Origin: Clostridiales bacterium
Lineage (GTDB): Bacteria; Bacillota; Clostridia; Monoglobales; WRBX01
Length of the DNA stretch: 64,000 nt
Reading direction: 5' to 3'
Assembly: GCA_031261985.1 (NCBI GenBank)
Contig: JAISIR010000007.1
Coordinates: forward strand, 112,654 to 176,653
This document shows positions 48,417 through 57,393 of the stretch, one piece after another; within the stretch, counting starts at the first letter, position 1; each line of letters starts with the position of its first letter. Made by a program: the position numbers and the translations under genes. The notes under the pieces are model-generated. The model searched no databases, was not told where the DNA came from, and saw only the letters and a program-made list of their open reading frames with translations.

Positions 48417-48953
48417 ATGGTAGCGGTAATGCGCAAAGATATCAATTTAATACCCGATAAGCAAAGACAACAGCTAAGGTCTAGGAATATAGCGCGTTGG
48501 TTGTCGTTTGTTTTGATGCTAGTTATGGTTTTAGGGTTGGCCTCTATTGCATATTTGGGTGGCGAGTATATATTTTTATCGATTCAAAATGATAAATTTG
48601 TAGAGGGGATTGCTCAGTTAGAAGATGTAAAAGAGCTTAATGATAACGTAGAATCGCGCGAGGCGTTTGCCGAGAGACGTGCTAGCTTTGCCAAGGTTAT
48701 AGAAGAAAGTGACCCAAAATTAATATCGTATATAGAAGAGTGCGAGAGCGTGGTGCCTAGTAATTTTAAGGCGACATCTGTTGCGGTTGATGATGCAGGG
48801 ATTGTGACACTATCGGCAACTGCGCCTAACCAAGTGGTGGCGGCGGATTCGTTACATTCGTTGGTAGAAAGCAAAGTGATGAAAACTGCAACGATAACGA
48901 GTATTGCTATAGGGCAAGATAATGTCACCTTTACGATAACAGGGACGCGATAA
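48417..48953 (+). CDS. pilN: PilN-like pilus assembly protein
   Basis: DINLIPDKQRQQLRSRNIARWLSFVLMLVMVLGLASIAYL; follows pilM. Confidence 0.78.
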   Translation: MVAVMRKDINLIPDKQRQQLRSRNIARWLSFVLMLVMVLGLASIAYLGGEYIFLSIQNDKFVEGIAQLEDVKELNDNVESREAFAERRASFAKVIEESDPKLISYIEECESVVPSNFKATSVAVDDAGIVTLSATAPNQVVAADSLHSLVESKVMKTATITSIAIGQDNVTFTITGTR

Positions 48954-49030
48954 AACGTAGCGGTTAATAGTGCTTTTTAGTGCAGTCGGCGTTTGGATAA
49001 TGATACGCTGGGTAAGCGAGCACACATGTT

Positions 49031-50329
49031 TTGCGCAAAGGAGAAGTGCAAAAAGTGAGATTTAAAATGAATTTAAGAATGTTTTTTGTGCTATCCGTTT
49101 TAGCGGTGGCTTTGTTGGTGTGCACGGGGTACTATATAAACAAAATGGTAGTGGATATAAAGGCGAAAACCGTGGCTAATAGTGCAGAATTTGAGCGTTT
49201 GAATAGTTTGGATAAAACGACGTTAGAAGAGAATCTGAAGTTTTTTAATTATAAATCTACCACTATGCAAAATGCGATGCCAGATACTATTTTGCAGGAG
49301 CGGATTTTAGTCGATTTGTATCGTGCGCAGGCGGCGGTGCCAGGGTTTGATGGTAAGTCACTTTCGGTATCGTTTGGCGCGAAGTCGGCAAGTAGTGGGG
49401 TAAAAGCTTCGGCGGCGAGCGGGTCGACGGGTTCGGCAGGGGCTGCAGGTTCGACAGATGCAGATTCAAAAAGTTCTAGCGATGAGGATTCTATCTCGAC
49501 CACCGAAAGCACGATGGCTGCAATCGAAATGGCGAGCGAAGCAAACGTGGAGAGTGAGGCGGTCGCGACATCTGGGGCAGCGGCAACCTCGGCATCGACT
49601 AATGGGCAACAGTTAGAGCAGGTGGTAACTTTAGGGTTTAATGCTACCTACGAGAATGTCAAAAATTTTGTGCTAGAGCTAGACAAGACGCCTAGGACGA
49701 TGGAAGTTGTGAGCATTACCACGACGGGCGATAATGATAAGCTTAATTGTAGTATTGTCTTGAATGTTTATGGTTTAAAGGCGAATATGGACGAGAAGGA
49801 TTTAATTGAAGAGTATGCGATACCTTGGTTCTCGCCATTTAAAAAAGGGACGACGGATTTGTTTAAGATGAACGAGTACATGGGCGATGATGCCATGGAT
49901 AATAAACTGTTTAACGGTAAGTCGGCTCCTAGCACTTTTTATAAAGATTTTATGTTATACTTAAACGATGGCAACCCAAATTATCCTGAAGTTGTGATGG
50001 AAAAGTACCAAGATTATGATAACATGGTGGGCGGGAATGCTCATGTGGTGGATTTATACTTGAGTTATGATAACGGAAACTATACATATAAATTTGTGTA
50101 TGATGGAAAGAACTTCCCTGAAAAGCAGGGGGTTTTACAGACGTATAAGAACAAGAATATCACTATAAATATAGTTGATGATGCGCCGCGAGAGTTGTTG
50201 TCTACTATGCCAGATACCGATTTGAATATTTATAATGGGACGGATAAGAAGATAACGGTTTCGGGTAATTATAGCAAGCGGACGCATATTAACGATGTGT
50301 ATTCTAAGGGTATAGTGTATGAGCGATAA
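49031..50329 (+). CDS. PilO-like membrane protein with Ser/Ala/Glu-rich insert
   Basis: N-terminal TM, follows pilN; 'LEQVVTLGFNATYENVKNFVLELDKTPRTMEVVSITT' is PilO-like. Confidence 0.6.
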   Translation: MRKGEVQKVRFKMNLRMFFVLSVLAVALLVCTGYYINKMVVDIKAKTVANSAEFERLNSLDKTTLEENLKFFNYKSTTMQNAMPDTILQERILVDLYRAQAAVPGFDGKSLSVSFGAKSASSGVKASAASGSTGSAGAAGSTDADSKSSSDEDSISTTESTMAAIEMASEANVESEAVATSGAAATSASTNGQQLEQVVTLGFNATYENVKNFVLELDKTPRTMEVVSITTTGDNDKLNCSIVLNVYGLKANMDEKDLIEEYAIPWFSPFKKGTTDLFKMNEYMGDDAMDNKLFNGKSAPSTFYKDFMLYLNDGNPNYPEVVMEKYQDYDNMVGGNAHVVDLYLSYDNGNYTYKFVYDGKNFPEKQGVLQTYKNKNITINIVDDAPRELLSTMPDTDLNIYNGTDKKITVSGNYSKRTHINDVYSKGIVYER

Positions 50330-50822
50330 GTTTATGATTAAAATGATGGGGCGAGGTTGCAGAGCAGGTGCGCGAAAGAGTTTAGGTCGCAGCGGGAGTA
50401 AGAGCGATTCGACAGGTGGGGGTTTGTTGACATGCGAATTATTGTCGAAAGGTAGGATTTTGTTGGCGGGTAGGTTTTCGTCGCAAAGTAAGCTTTTATC
50501 GACAGGTGGGTTTTCGTTAGTCGAGATTATTGTGGCTATGACACTTTTGATTGTTATAATTTCGGTTGTTAGCTCGTCTTATTTTATGTCGCTTACCATG
50601 AATACCAAGACTAGGCAAAGGGTAGAAGCGACGCGCGTGGCGAATATGTATTTAGAAACAGCCAAAAGCTTAGACCCAGATGATTATGGCGAGATTATCC
50701 CTGTAGAAGACAGTGATTTAAAGGTGCAATACAATGTAGATGGCGATGAAGTGACGGTGACGGTTTACGATGCCGAGGGGAATGTGATAGAGGGGATTCC
50801 GAACAAGACTAAGCAATGGTAG
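50319..50822 (+). CDS. Prepilin-type N-terminal cleavage/methylation domain protein, unusually long leader
   Basis: GGFSLVEIIVAMTLLIVIISVVSSSYFMSLTMNTKTRQRVEATRVANMYLE. Confidence 0.85.
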   Translation: MSDKFMIKMMGRGCRAGARKSLGRSGSKSDSTGGGLLTCELLSKGRILLAGRFSSQSKLLSTGGFSLVEIIVAMTLLIVIISVVSSSYFMSLTMNTKTRQRVEATRVANMYLETAKSLDPDDYGEIIPVEDSDLKVQYNVDGDEVTVTVYDAEGNVIEGIPNKTKQW

Positions 50823-50892
50823 GGCAAGAGTAATCGCTGTTACTATAATGGGATATATTGCGATATAATGCAATGATATTGGAGAAAGCGTT

Positions 50893-51831
50893 ATGAGAAA
50901 GTGTCGTGGGGAGTGCGCAAAGCTAAATAGACGTGATAATAGAGATGTGAGCGGAGCATGGCAAGGCGGGCGTGTGGGTGGCACATCTTGTTTTGTATGC
51001 AATGGTGCGCGAAATATTGCTATAGATAGCAACGGCTCGGCGCTAATTTTTGTGATTGTGCTAATTTTTGTGTTGACGACGTGCGGGCTTTTGATATCTA
51101 ACGTTGCGGTTAGCAGCGGTGTTATAAATGCTAAGTATGTAGATAACGAAGTTAAACGATACGAAAAAATTATTGAAGATTTTGACGCTAAAAAACTGCC
51201 CGAGAAGGTTATCCCGCAAAAGCTGAATGGTGCGTTAAAGACTGAGTTTGCCAATAAGCTAAAGGATGCGCGCAGCAGGGGCGATGACGATGCAACGCTG
51301 GCTGTTGAAGTGATGAAGGCATGGATTTTTAATTCTACTAATCAGCTTAATTTAAGCCATAGTTTGCTGGATTATGACCACACCTCGGGTATGATACCAG
51401 AGAGTAATTTAATTGCTTTTAGGGTGCCAGGGGATATTCCTTATATTTATTGGTTTTATGTGAAGATTACTCCGCCAGATAGTTTAGCCGATATGGGCGA
51501 TAACTATGATGTTAAGCTGATACACGTTGCGACGTGGGGTATAAAAGAGAAGAAAATAATTAGTATAGCTGAGGATTTGGACGAGATTATAGATTTGACC
51601 GAGCTGGAAGGTGCATCTGAGGCAGAAGTGGAAGAAAATGCTGATGGCGGTGAGGGTGGCGATGCTGGAAGCCAAGAGGGCGAAGACCAAGGTGGCGTGA
51701 GTGAGGAAGGCAGCGCAGGCATTGAGCAGGGGGAGGAGCAAGGCGCGGGCGGTGGTGCTGAGCCTGGCGTTGACTCTGGTGCTGAATCTGGCGCGGGTAA
51801 TGAGTCGGGAGCAGGGGCAGAAGGCGAATGA
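50893..51831 (+). CDS. PilX-like minor pilin assembly protein with acidic low-complexity tail
   Basis: GSALIFVIVLIFVLTTCGLLISNVAVSSGVI; E/G/A-rich C-terminus. Confidence 0.6.
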   Translation: MRKCRGECAKLNRRDNRDVSGAWQGGRVGGTSCFVCNGARNIAIDSNGSALIFVIVLIFVLTTCGLLISNVAVSSGVINAKYVDNEVKRYEKIIEDFDAKKLPEKVIPQKLNGALKTEFANKLKDARSRGDDDATLAVEVMKAWIFNSTNQLNLSHSLLDYDHTSGMIPESNLIAFRVPGDIPYIYWFYVKITPPDSLADMGDNYDVKLIHVATWGIKEKKIISIAEDLDEIIDLTELEGASEAEVEENADGGEGGDAGSQEGEDQGGVSEEGSAGIEQGEEQGAGGGAEPGVDSGAESGAGNESGAGAEGE

Positions 51832-51870
51832 TAAATGCAGGATGATAAATGATAATGATAAATTAAAGAA

Positions 51871-51898
51871 AAAACTTTTAGCTTAAGCTAAAAGTTTT
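51871..51898. terminator. Repeat-family terminator, copy 3
   Basis: AAAACTTTTAGC-TTAA-GCTAAAAGTTTT, fully palindromic. Confidence 0.8.
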
Positions 51899-51914
51899 AT
51901 TTGTTTTATTAAAT

Positions 51915-52457
51915 TCAGCGAGAAACCATTTTTGCTGGAGTTGTAGGAACTGACGGTTTGGAAACCTGATAGCTTTTTTTAACAATTGCGTTATAAACTT
52001 TACTAGATACAATCGGGATTCTTTTAAGTATGGTGCGCGGGTCGGGAGTGCCTTGTGCAACATAATCTTTGCCATGACTTAAAAGCAGTTTTAAGGTGTT
52101 CCTCGAAATTCTAACGTCGCTTTTGGGCGTGTTATCTATAAGCTGCTCAAAGTTATTAATGCGTTTGATTCTAAAGATACCTAAGAGTGTATGAACACTT
52201 GTTTGTAGATATAGGGACGCAACAGAAAATGTTACTGAAAGTTCTAATGTGTTTGACGTGTTTTTGCTTATGCAAGCGAGGAAAACGCCGGTTATTCCGC
52301 TAGAAACAAATGAACTTTTAATACTCTCTGAGAGTATATTCTTATCTTTAGCACGACAATATTCCAAGTAATCGGCTAGCTCGGGGTAGGTGTTGGACAT
52401 AGGTTCTTGGGTGGCATTATTTTGAGTTTTATTATTTAGAAGTTCGCGTGTGGACAT
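51915..52457 (-). CDS. Hypothetical protein
   Basis: GAGGTGG ribosome-binding site; upstream TTGCGA-17-TATAGT; hydrophobic segments in the middle. Confidence 0.6.
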   Translation of the reverse strand: MSTRELLNNKTQNNATQEPMSNTYPELADYLEYCRAKDKNILSESIKSSFVSSGITGVFLACISKNTSNTLELSVTFSVASLYLQTSVHTLLGIFRIKRINNFEQLIDNTPKSDVRISRNTLKLLLSHGKDYVAQGTPDPRTILKRIPIVSSKVYNAIVKKSYQVSKPSVPTTPAKMVSR

Positions 52458-52539
52458 GAAAAACCACCTCTTTTAGATTTTACTATAACTGTTTTGCAAA
52501 TGTTTCGCAAGTATTTGCAAAGAAGTGTGCGCTGCTAAA

Positions 52540-53598
52540 TTAATTGACAATAATCAGGTGACCCGGGTATGAAGGAGTGCCATTATTTTGTGCAGCAGAG
52601 GGTGCATTGTTTGTGCCTTGGGAAGCTGCCGAATCTGACATTTCGCCTAATTTTTTTCGCGCAGAAGCGTCTGGCACAAGCTCTAATTTTCTGCCTAGTT
52701 TGGCTTCGATATCTTTTTGATAATGTTCAATTAGAACATTCTTAATATTTGCCTCGTTAATCTGCTCGATTGCATCTGCTATATAAATTAATTCTTTAGA
52801 GCTTCCCCTTTGTTCTTTCGTCAGTAAAATACTAGGAGCAGCCACACGAATAACGTCTTTTGCATTTTGAATTTTCTGGGTTTTATGCTCGTCAAAAAGA
52901 GGTTTAAATGATTCGTCGCCGCCACATTCCCAATTCTCTAACAACTCTAGTGTTTTGCCTAAAATTTGGGTTTTAGTGCTAGGCTTTAAATCTAAAATAT
53001 GTAATAAACGTGTGAATGAACACATTGAGTAAAAGCTTTTTACACCAAAGATTTTATCAAATAATTTAGGGGTCTCTAAAAATTCTAGGCATTTGTGCAG
53101 CGTGTAAGCCTCGTTACAAAAATAATTTTTGATATCATCGTCTGATGTCTTACCAAAACCGAACATTATATTAAAAAGTTCGAGCTCGCTAGTTTTTGCG
53201 TCTAAAAAAGGGTGGTCCGCTCGAAAGGCTAGATATGTATCGACATATTGCTTCCGCGCGCCATTATTTAATATATTCATAGCTATCACATTATAAGGGT
53301 TAGCGGTGCCATTGCCCTCTTGATTAATTGCTTTGTTCAGCAGCGAATCCATTGTTATAAGTTTATTCTTAAGAAGAGTGTAGCCAAGGTTGTACACGTT
53401 ATAATGCTCGGTTAAATGGTTATCTAGCACGGTTTCGTAGGTGCCATTTTTTATGGATTGTTTTAGCTCGTTAAAGACATTGCCTAAGTATTCTTGCTGT
53501 GATGAAAATTCGTAATAATTTTTATCGGGGCGGCTATATTCTTTGGCAAGTTTATCGATTATTTTTTCGGTCTCGGATTTTTTCTTAAAAAGAGGCAT
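52540..53598 (-). CDS. Hypothetical protein
   Basis: Start set to MPLFKKKSETEK at 53598 after AAAGGAG; promoter TTGAAA-17-TATAAT upstream. Confidence 0.65.
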   Translation of the reverse strand: MPLFKKKSETEKIIDKLAKEYSRPDKNYYEFSSQQEYLGNVFNELKQSIKNGTYETVLDNHLTEHYNVYNLGYTLLKNKLITMDSLLNKAINQEGNGTANPYNVIAMNILNNGARKQYVDTYLAFRADHPFLDAKTSELELFNIMFGFGKTSDDDIKNYFCNEAYTLHKCLEFLETPKLFDKIFGVKSFYSMCSFTRLLHILDLKPSTKTQILGKTLELLENWECGGDESFKPLFDEHKTQKIQNAKDVIRVAAPSILLTKEQRGSSKELIYIADAIEQINEANIKNVLIEHYQKDIEAKLGRKLELVPDASARKKLGEMSDSAASQGTNNAPSAAQNNGTPSYPGHLIIVN

Positions 53599-53653
53599 GA
53601 TTAGGACTCCTTTGATACACATGTAATCATGTTCATGTGATAAATAAGCAAAT

Positions 53654-53686
53654 AAAATATGGTATAACATAATTATACCATATTTT
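53654..53686. promoter_or_regulatory. Perfect inverted repeat operator over the -10 of the 52540-53598 gene
   Basis: AAAATATGGTATAA-CATAA-TTATACCATATTTT; minus-strand TATAAT at 53677-53672, TTGAAA at 53700-53695. Confidence 0.75.
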
Positions 53687-53764
53687 TAAGGAAATTTCAA
53701 GAGAGAATTGACTATTTATGTTAAATTTGTGTTAAATCTTGAAAAGATAATTGGGAATCGTTAA

Positions 53765-54607
53765 TTATTCTTTAATCATTGTGCCGATGCCTTTATCGGT
53801 AAATAGTTCTAAAATTATGCAATGGAGCAAGTGACCGTCGATAATATGGACGCGCTTGACGCCATTTTTTATTGCGTTTAGGCTGCTTTCCATTTTGGGT
53901 ATCATGCCACCAGATAGCGAGCCGTTTTTAATCATATCGTTAATTCTATCCTCGTTAATCTCGGCTATCACGTTCTCGTCGGCATCTAGCACGCCTTTTA
54001 CATTAGTGACGAACATAAGCTTGTGCGCGCCTAGACTTTTAGCGATTTCGCAGGCGGCGGTGTCGGCGTTTATGTTATACACATTACCCTCGGAATCGGT
54101 GCCTAGGGGGGCGATAACGGGGATATATTCATCGTCGGTTAGTTTAGTTAGAAGCTTGGTATTAACGCCCTTTACCTCGCCAACGCAGCCTAAGCCTTCG
54201 TTTAGCGGGCGGCAGGTGATGAGGTTGCCATCGATTCCGCAAAGACCAATAGCTTTAGCACCTTTTTGATTAAGCCTGCCGACTATGTTTTTGTTGATTT
54301 TACCTGCTAAAACCTGCTGGATAATGCTCATCGCCTGAGGGGTAGTTTTACGCAGACCGTCGATGAACTCGCTTTTGATGTTGTAGATATCTAGTGCTGA
54401 GTTAATATCGGGCCCGCCGCCATGGATAACGATAGGGTTAATGCCGACGAATTTAAGCAGAGTGATATCCTCGATGATGGCGTTTTCTAGCTCGTTATTT
54501 ATCATTGCATTGCCGCCATATTTTATAACGATTGTTTTATTATGGAACTTTTTGATGTATGGCAACGCTTCTACCAATAATTGTGCGCTTTTTATGTAAT
54601 CGTTCAT
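53765..54607 (-). CDS. argB: Acetylglutamate kinase
   Basis: VIKYGGNAMINN, IVIHGGGPDIN, GLCGIDGNLI, NINADTAACEIAKSLGAHKLMFVTNVKGVL, GGMIPKMESSLNAI. Confidence 0.97.
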   Translation of the reverse strand: MNDYIKSAQLLVEALPYIKKFHNKTIVIKYGGNAMINNELENAIIEDITLLKFVGINPIVIHGGGPDINSALDIYNIKSEFIDGLRKTTPQAMSIIQQVLAGKINKNIVGRLNQKGAKAIGLCGIDGNLITCRPLNEGLGCVGEVKGVNTKLLTKLTDDEYIPVIAPLGTDSEGNVYNINADTAACEIAKSLGAHKLMFVTNVKGVLDADENVIAEINEDRINDMIKNGSLSGGMIPKMESSLNAIKNGVKRVHIIDGHLLHCIILELFTDKGIGTMIKE

Positions 54608-54872
54608 TATAGATTAACTCCTTTAGTTTGCTTTAGCGTGGTGAGTAGAAATTAGTCGATTTAAGTAGATATTAGTCGAGTTATTTGTGATATTTGACAT
54701 TATTATCTTACAGGGTAATTATATATCTAATGTCGATAAATGTCAATAGGTAGAAAAATGAGGGAAAAATGAGCTTTGACTTAGGGGCGCGGGTAGGTTA
54801 TAATAGATGTAACAAAAAAAGTAGAGATGAATAAAATAGAATAGCAATATTTTGGATAAAGGGGTGGGAAGT

Positions 54873-55667
54873 ATGAGTATGCAGAAAATACTCGAGTTGG
54901 CAGAGAGCCAAGTTGGGTATTTAGAGAAGGCGACGAATTCTAGCTTAGAACATATGACCGCAAATAGCGGGCGGAGTAATTATACCAAGTATGCGCGGGA
55001 TTACGCTTTGCAGGGGTGGGGGAATTATCAGGCGCAGCCGTGGTGCGCGATGTTTGTATCGTGGTTATTTTTAAAGGTGTATGATAAGAGTTGCGATGAT
55101 ATTATGAAACATTTTAGCTATTGTCCGACGGGAGTAAATCAGTTTAAGGCGCGTGGACAATGGGTTATAAGTGCGCCCCAAGCGGGAGATATAATAATGT
55201 TCACCAATGGCAAGGAAGCGTATCATGTTGGGATAGTAACTAATGCGGATTCGGACAGGGTGTACACGATAGAGGGGAATACTTCGAGCGCGTCTGGCGT
55301 GGTAGCTAATGGCGGGGGAGTGGCGAAGAAGAGCTATGCGCTAGGGTATAACGGGATATTAGGGTATGGACGCCCCAACTATAAAAATGCAGAAAGTGAG
55401 GATGAAATTATGTTAAAGGAATTAATAGAGAAACATGGCGAGGAGAAGGTTAAAGGTGCGTTAGAGTATATGGCTAAAAATGGTGCGCCGATGATATATA
55501 ATTATGTTGATGATAATATGCCAGACTGGGCGAAACCAACGATAGTGAAGCTGATGGATAAGGGGTATTTAAGCGGTGGCGAGGCTGGGCTAGGTCTGAC
55601 AGATGAGATGCTAAGGCTGCTGGTGATAAATGATAGAGCGGGAGTGTATGGAGCGAATGATAAATGA
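54873..55667 (+). CDS. CHAP-domain endolysin-like amidase
   Basis: QVGYLEKATNSS...GWGNYQAQPWCAMFVSWLF...QAGDIIMFTNGKEAYHVGIVTNADSDRVYTIEGNTS; C-terminal DWAKPTIVKLMDKGYLSG as in phage endolysins. Confidence 0.82.
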   Translation: MSMQKILELAESQVGYLEKATNSSLEHMTANSGRSNYTKYARDYALQGWGNYQAQPWCAMFVSWLFLKVYDKSCDDIMKHFSYCPTGVNQFKARGQWVISAPQAGDIIMFTNGKEAYHVGIVTNADSDRVYTIEGNTSSASGVVANGGGVAKKSYALGYNGILGYGRPNYKNAESEDEIMLKELIEKHGEEKVKGALEYMAKNGAPMIYNYVDDNMPDWAKPTIVKLMDKGYLSGGEAGLGLTDEMLRLLVINDRAGVYGANDK

Positions 55668-55692
55668 TTAATGGAAAATGATAAATTATGGG

Positions 55693-55718
55693 AAACTTTT
55701 AGCCTAGGCTAAAAGTTT
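55693..55718. terminator. Repeat-family terminator, copy 4
   Basis: AAACTTTTAGC-CTAG-GCTAAAAGTTT. Confidence 0.8.
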
Positions 55719-55897
55719 TTATTTTGCAAATTAATATTCTAAGTAACGGAGGTTGCACATCTAAAAATGCTTGACAAAGGCGATGATTTATGATATAATA
55801 TAGTGGTTAAATTGGTAATCAAAAAAATATAGTTCATTATTTGTCAATTATTTGACAGATTCTTAAAAAGATTCGATTATTTATGGGGGAGAAAATA

Positions 55898-57361
55898 ATG
55901 GCGAAGTCTGGTTCAAATACCAGGAATTCTAAAAATTCTAACGGTTCTAGAAATTCAAGTTCTAGCAAAAATTCGGTGAACAAAAACAGTGAGAATAATA
56001 ATGGTCTTGCTTTAAGCGAGGATGGCGATACTAAGCTTGTGCTTAAAACGACTGATGATTTACGTGCGTATTTTAGGAAAGACGGTAAGGGTTTTGATTG
56101 GCGTGCGTTTGATTTTTATGCAACCGATTTTACCGATGTCACGCCTGAACAATTCTTTTACATACTAGAAAAAACTGCAGAGCGCGGGGATTATTATCCT
56201 TATGAGGTGAATTATAGTGCTGAATATAACTCTAAAATGGGGTTTGATAGTGTCGAGCAATGGCGGGCGGCGAAAGAGTTTTTTGCCAAGATTCCAGAAG
56301 CGAAGCAGCTAGAGCTTTTAAAAAGTGACAATGATTATGTTATTAGGTTTTCGGCGCAAGTTTGCCCATTTACCAAGACCAATGTTGAGTTTTTGGCTAA
56401 GGCTATTTTAGAAGAGCCTGAATCGACAGTTGCAGAAGCTATTTTAAACGAACGCTCGTCGGGGTATAACCCTAAATATGCGCAACAGCCTTTTAGATGG
56501 GATAGTATAAAAGATCAGCAATGGGAGTCTGACACTACAGATATTTCTGAATTTATTCAAAAGTTAAGCCCAGGTGTGCAAGCTAAAATGTTAAGGCTGT
56601 TTTATTTAGAAGAGCATCAGGATTATAGCTTTCAGGCACTTTTAACCAGGCATTTTAAAAATTCTAAAGAAACCGCGGCGGCAGTGGCGGATATTATGCT
56701 TAAAAGTATTGACGAGAGAACTATTCCTTTGTTTTACTACGAGTTTATGAATAGGGCGGATAGGGGCGAGCTTTATAATTTATTCCCTATAAAAAAAGTT
56801 GATGATTATATCAAAAAAACACCTAGTGGTGAATATTTTAGCCCTGTAATAGATTTATTGCAAAATATTGCTATGACGCCAGAAGTTATTGATTTGTTTA
56901 TAGATATTTTTTCGCGGTCGGGGGATGCATTTGAGCCTTATAAAAGAGGCGTGGGGAAATATATTCTTTTGCCGTTATATAAACATGAACGTTATACAAC
57001 TTTGCCGCCAGATATTGATAGTGCAAGGATTTTTAGGGCTATGCCGCCAGAGTATCAGAAAAAATTTTTAAATATGAGAATGAATGGAATTGTGTTGGCG
57101 ATTGCTTTGGGCAGCGTTGAGGTTACTAATGCTAGTGTGGAGAATATTATTGACTCGCTTTTAAAGTTTAAGAGGGTTGTTGAATTTAAGGCTAACGACA
57201 GAGAGGCTAGTAGGCGAATTGATATGTTTTTTGGTAGAAAAGATGAAGCGTATGAGAAGTTGTCGATGGCTAATAAGTTAGCGATATTGAAAGGGAAGTT
57301 CCCTGACGAGTATAGTAAAGACCCTAATTTTAATCCGACTAAAGACATGAGCAACCGCTAA
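55898..57361 (+). CDS. Hypothetical protein with Ser/Asn-rich N-terminus and helical body
   Basis: GGGGGAG ribosome-binding site; promoter TTGACA-17-TATAAT around 55771-55800; no family recognised. Confidence 0.7.
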   Translation: MAKSGSNTRNSKNSNGSRNSSSSKNSVNKNSENNNGLALSEDGDTKLVLKTTDDLRAYFRKDGKGFDWRAFDFYATDFTDVTPEQFFYILEKTAERGDYYPYEVNYSAEYNSKMGFDSVEQWRAAKEFFAKIPEAKQLELLKSDNDYVIRFSAQVCPFTKTNVEFLAKAILEEPESTVAEAILNERSSGYNPKYAQQPFRWDSIKDQQWESDTTDISEFIQKLSPGVQAKMLRLFYLEEHQDYSFQALLTRHFKNSKETAAAVADIMLKSIDERTIPLFYYEFMNRADRGELYNLFPIKKVDDYIKKTPSGEYFSPVIDLLQNIAMTPEVIDLFIDIFSRSGDAFEPYKRGVGKYILLPLYKHERYTTLPPDIDSARIFRAMPPEYQKKFLNMRMNGIVLAIALGSVEVTNASVENIIDSLLKFKRVVEFKANDREASRRIDMFFGRKDEAYEKLSMANKLAILKGKFPDEYSKDPNFNPTKDMSNR

Positions 57362-57393
57362 TTACAAAAATTTTATGGGGAGTGCATTGGATT

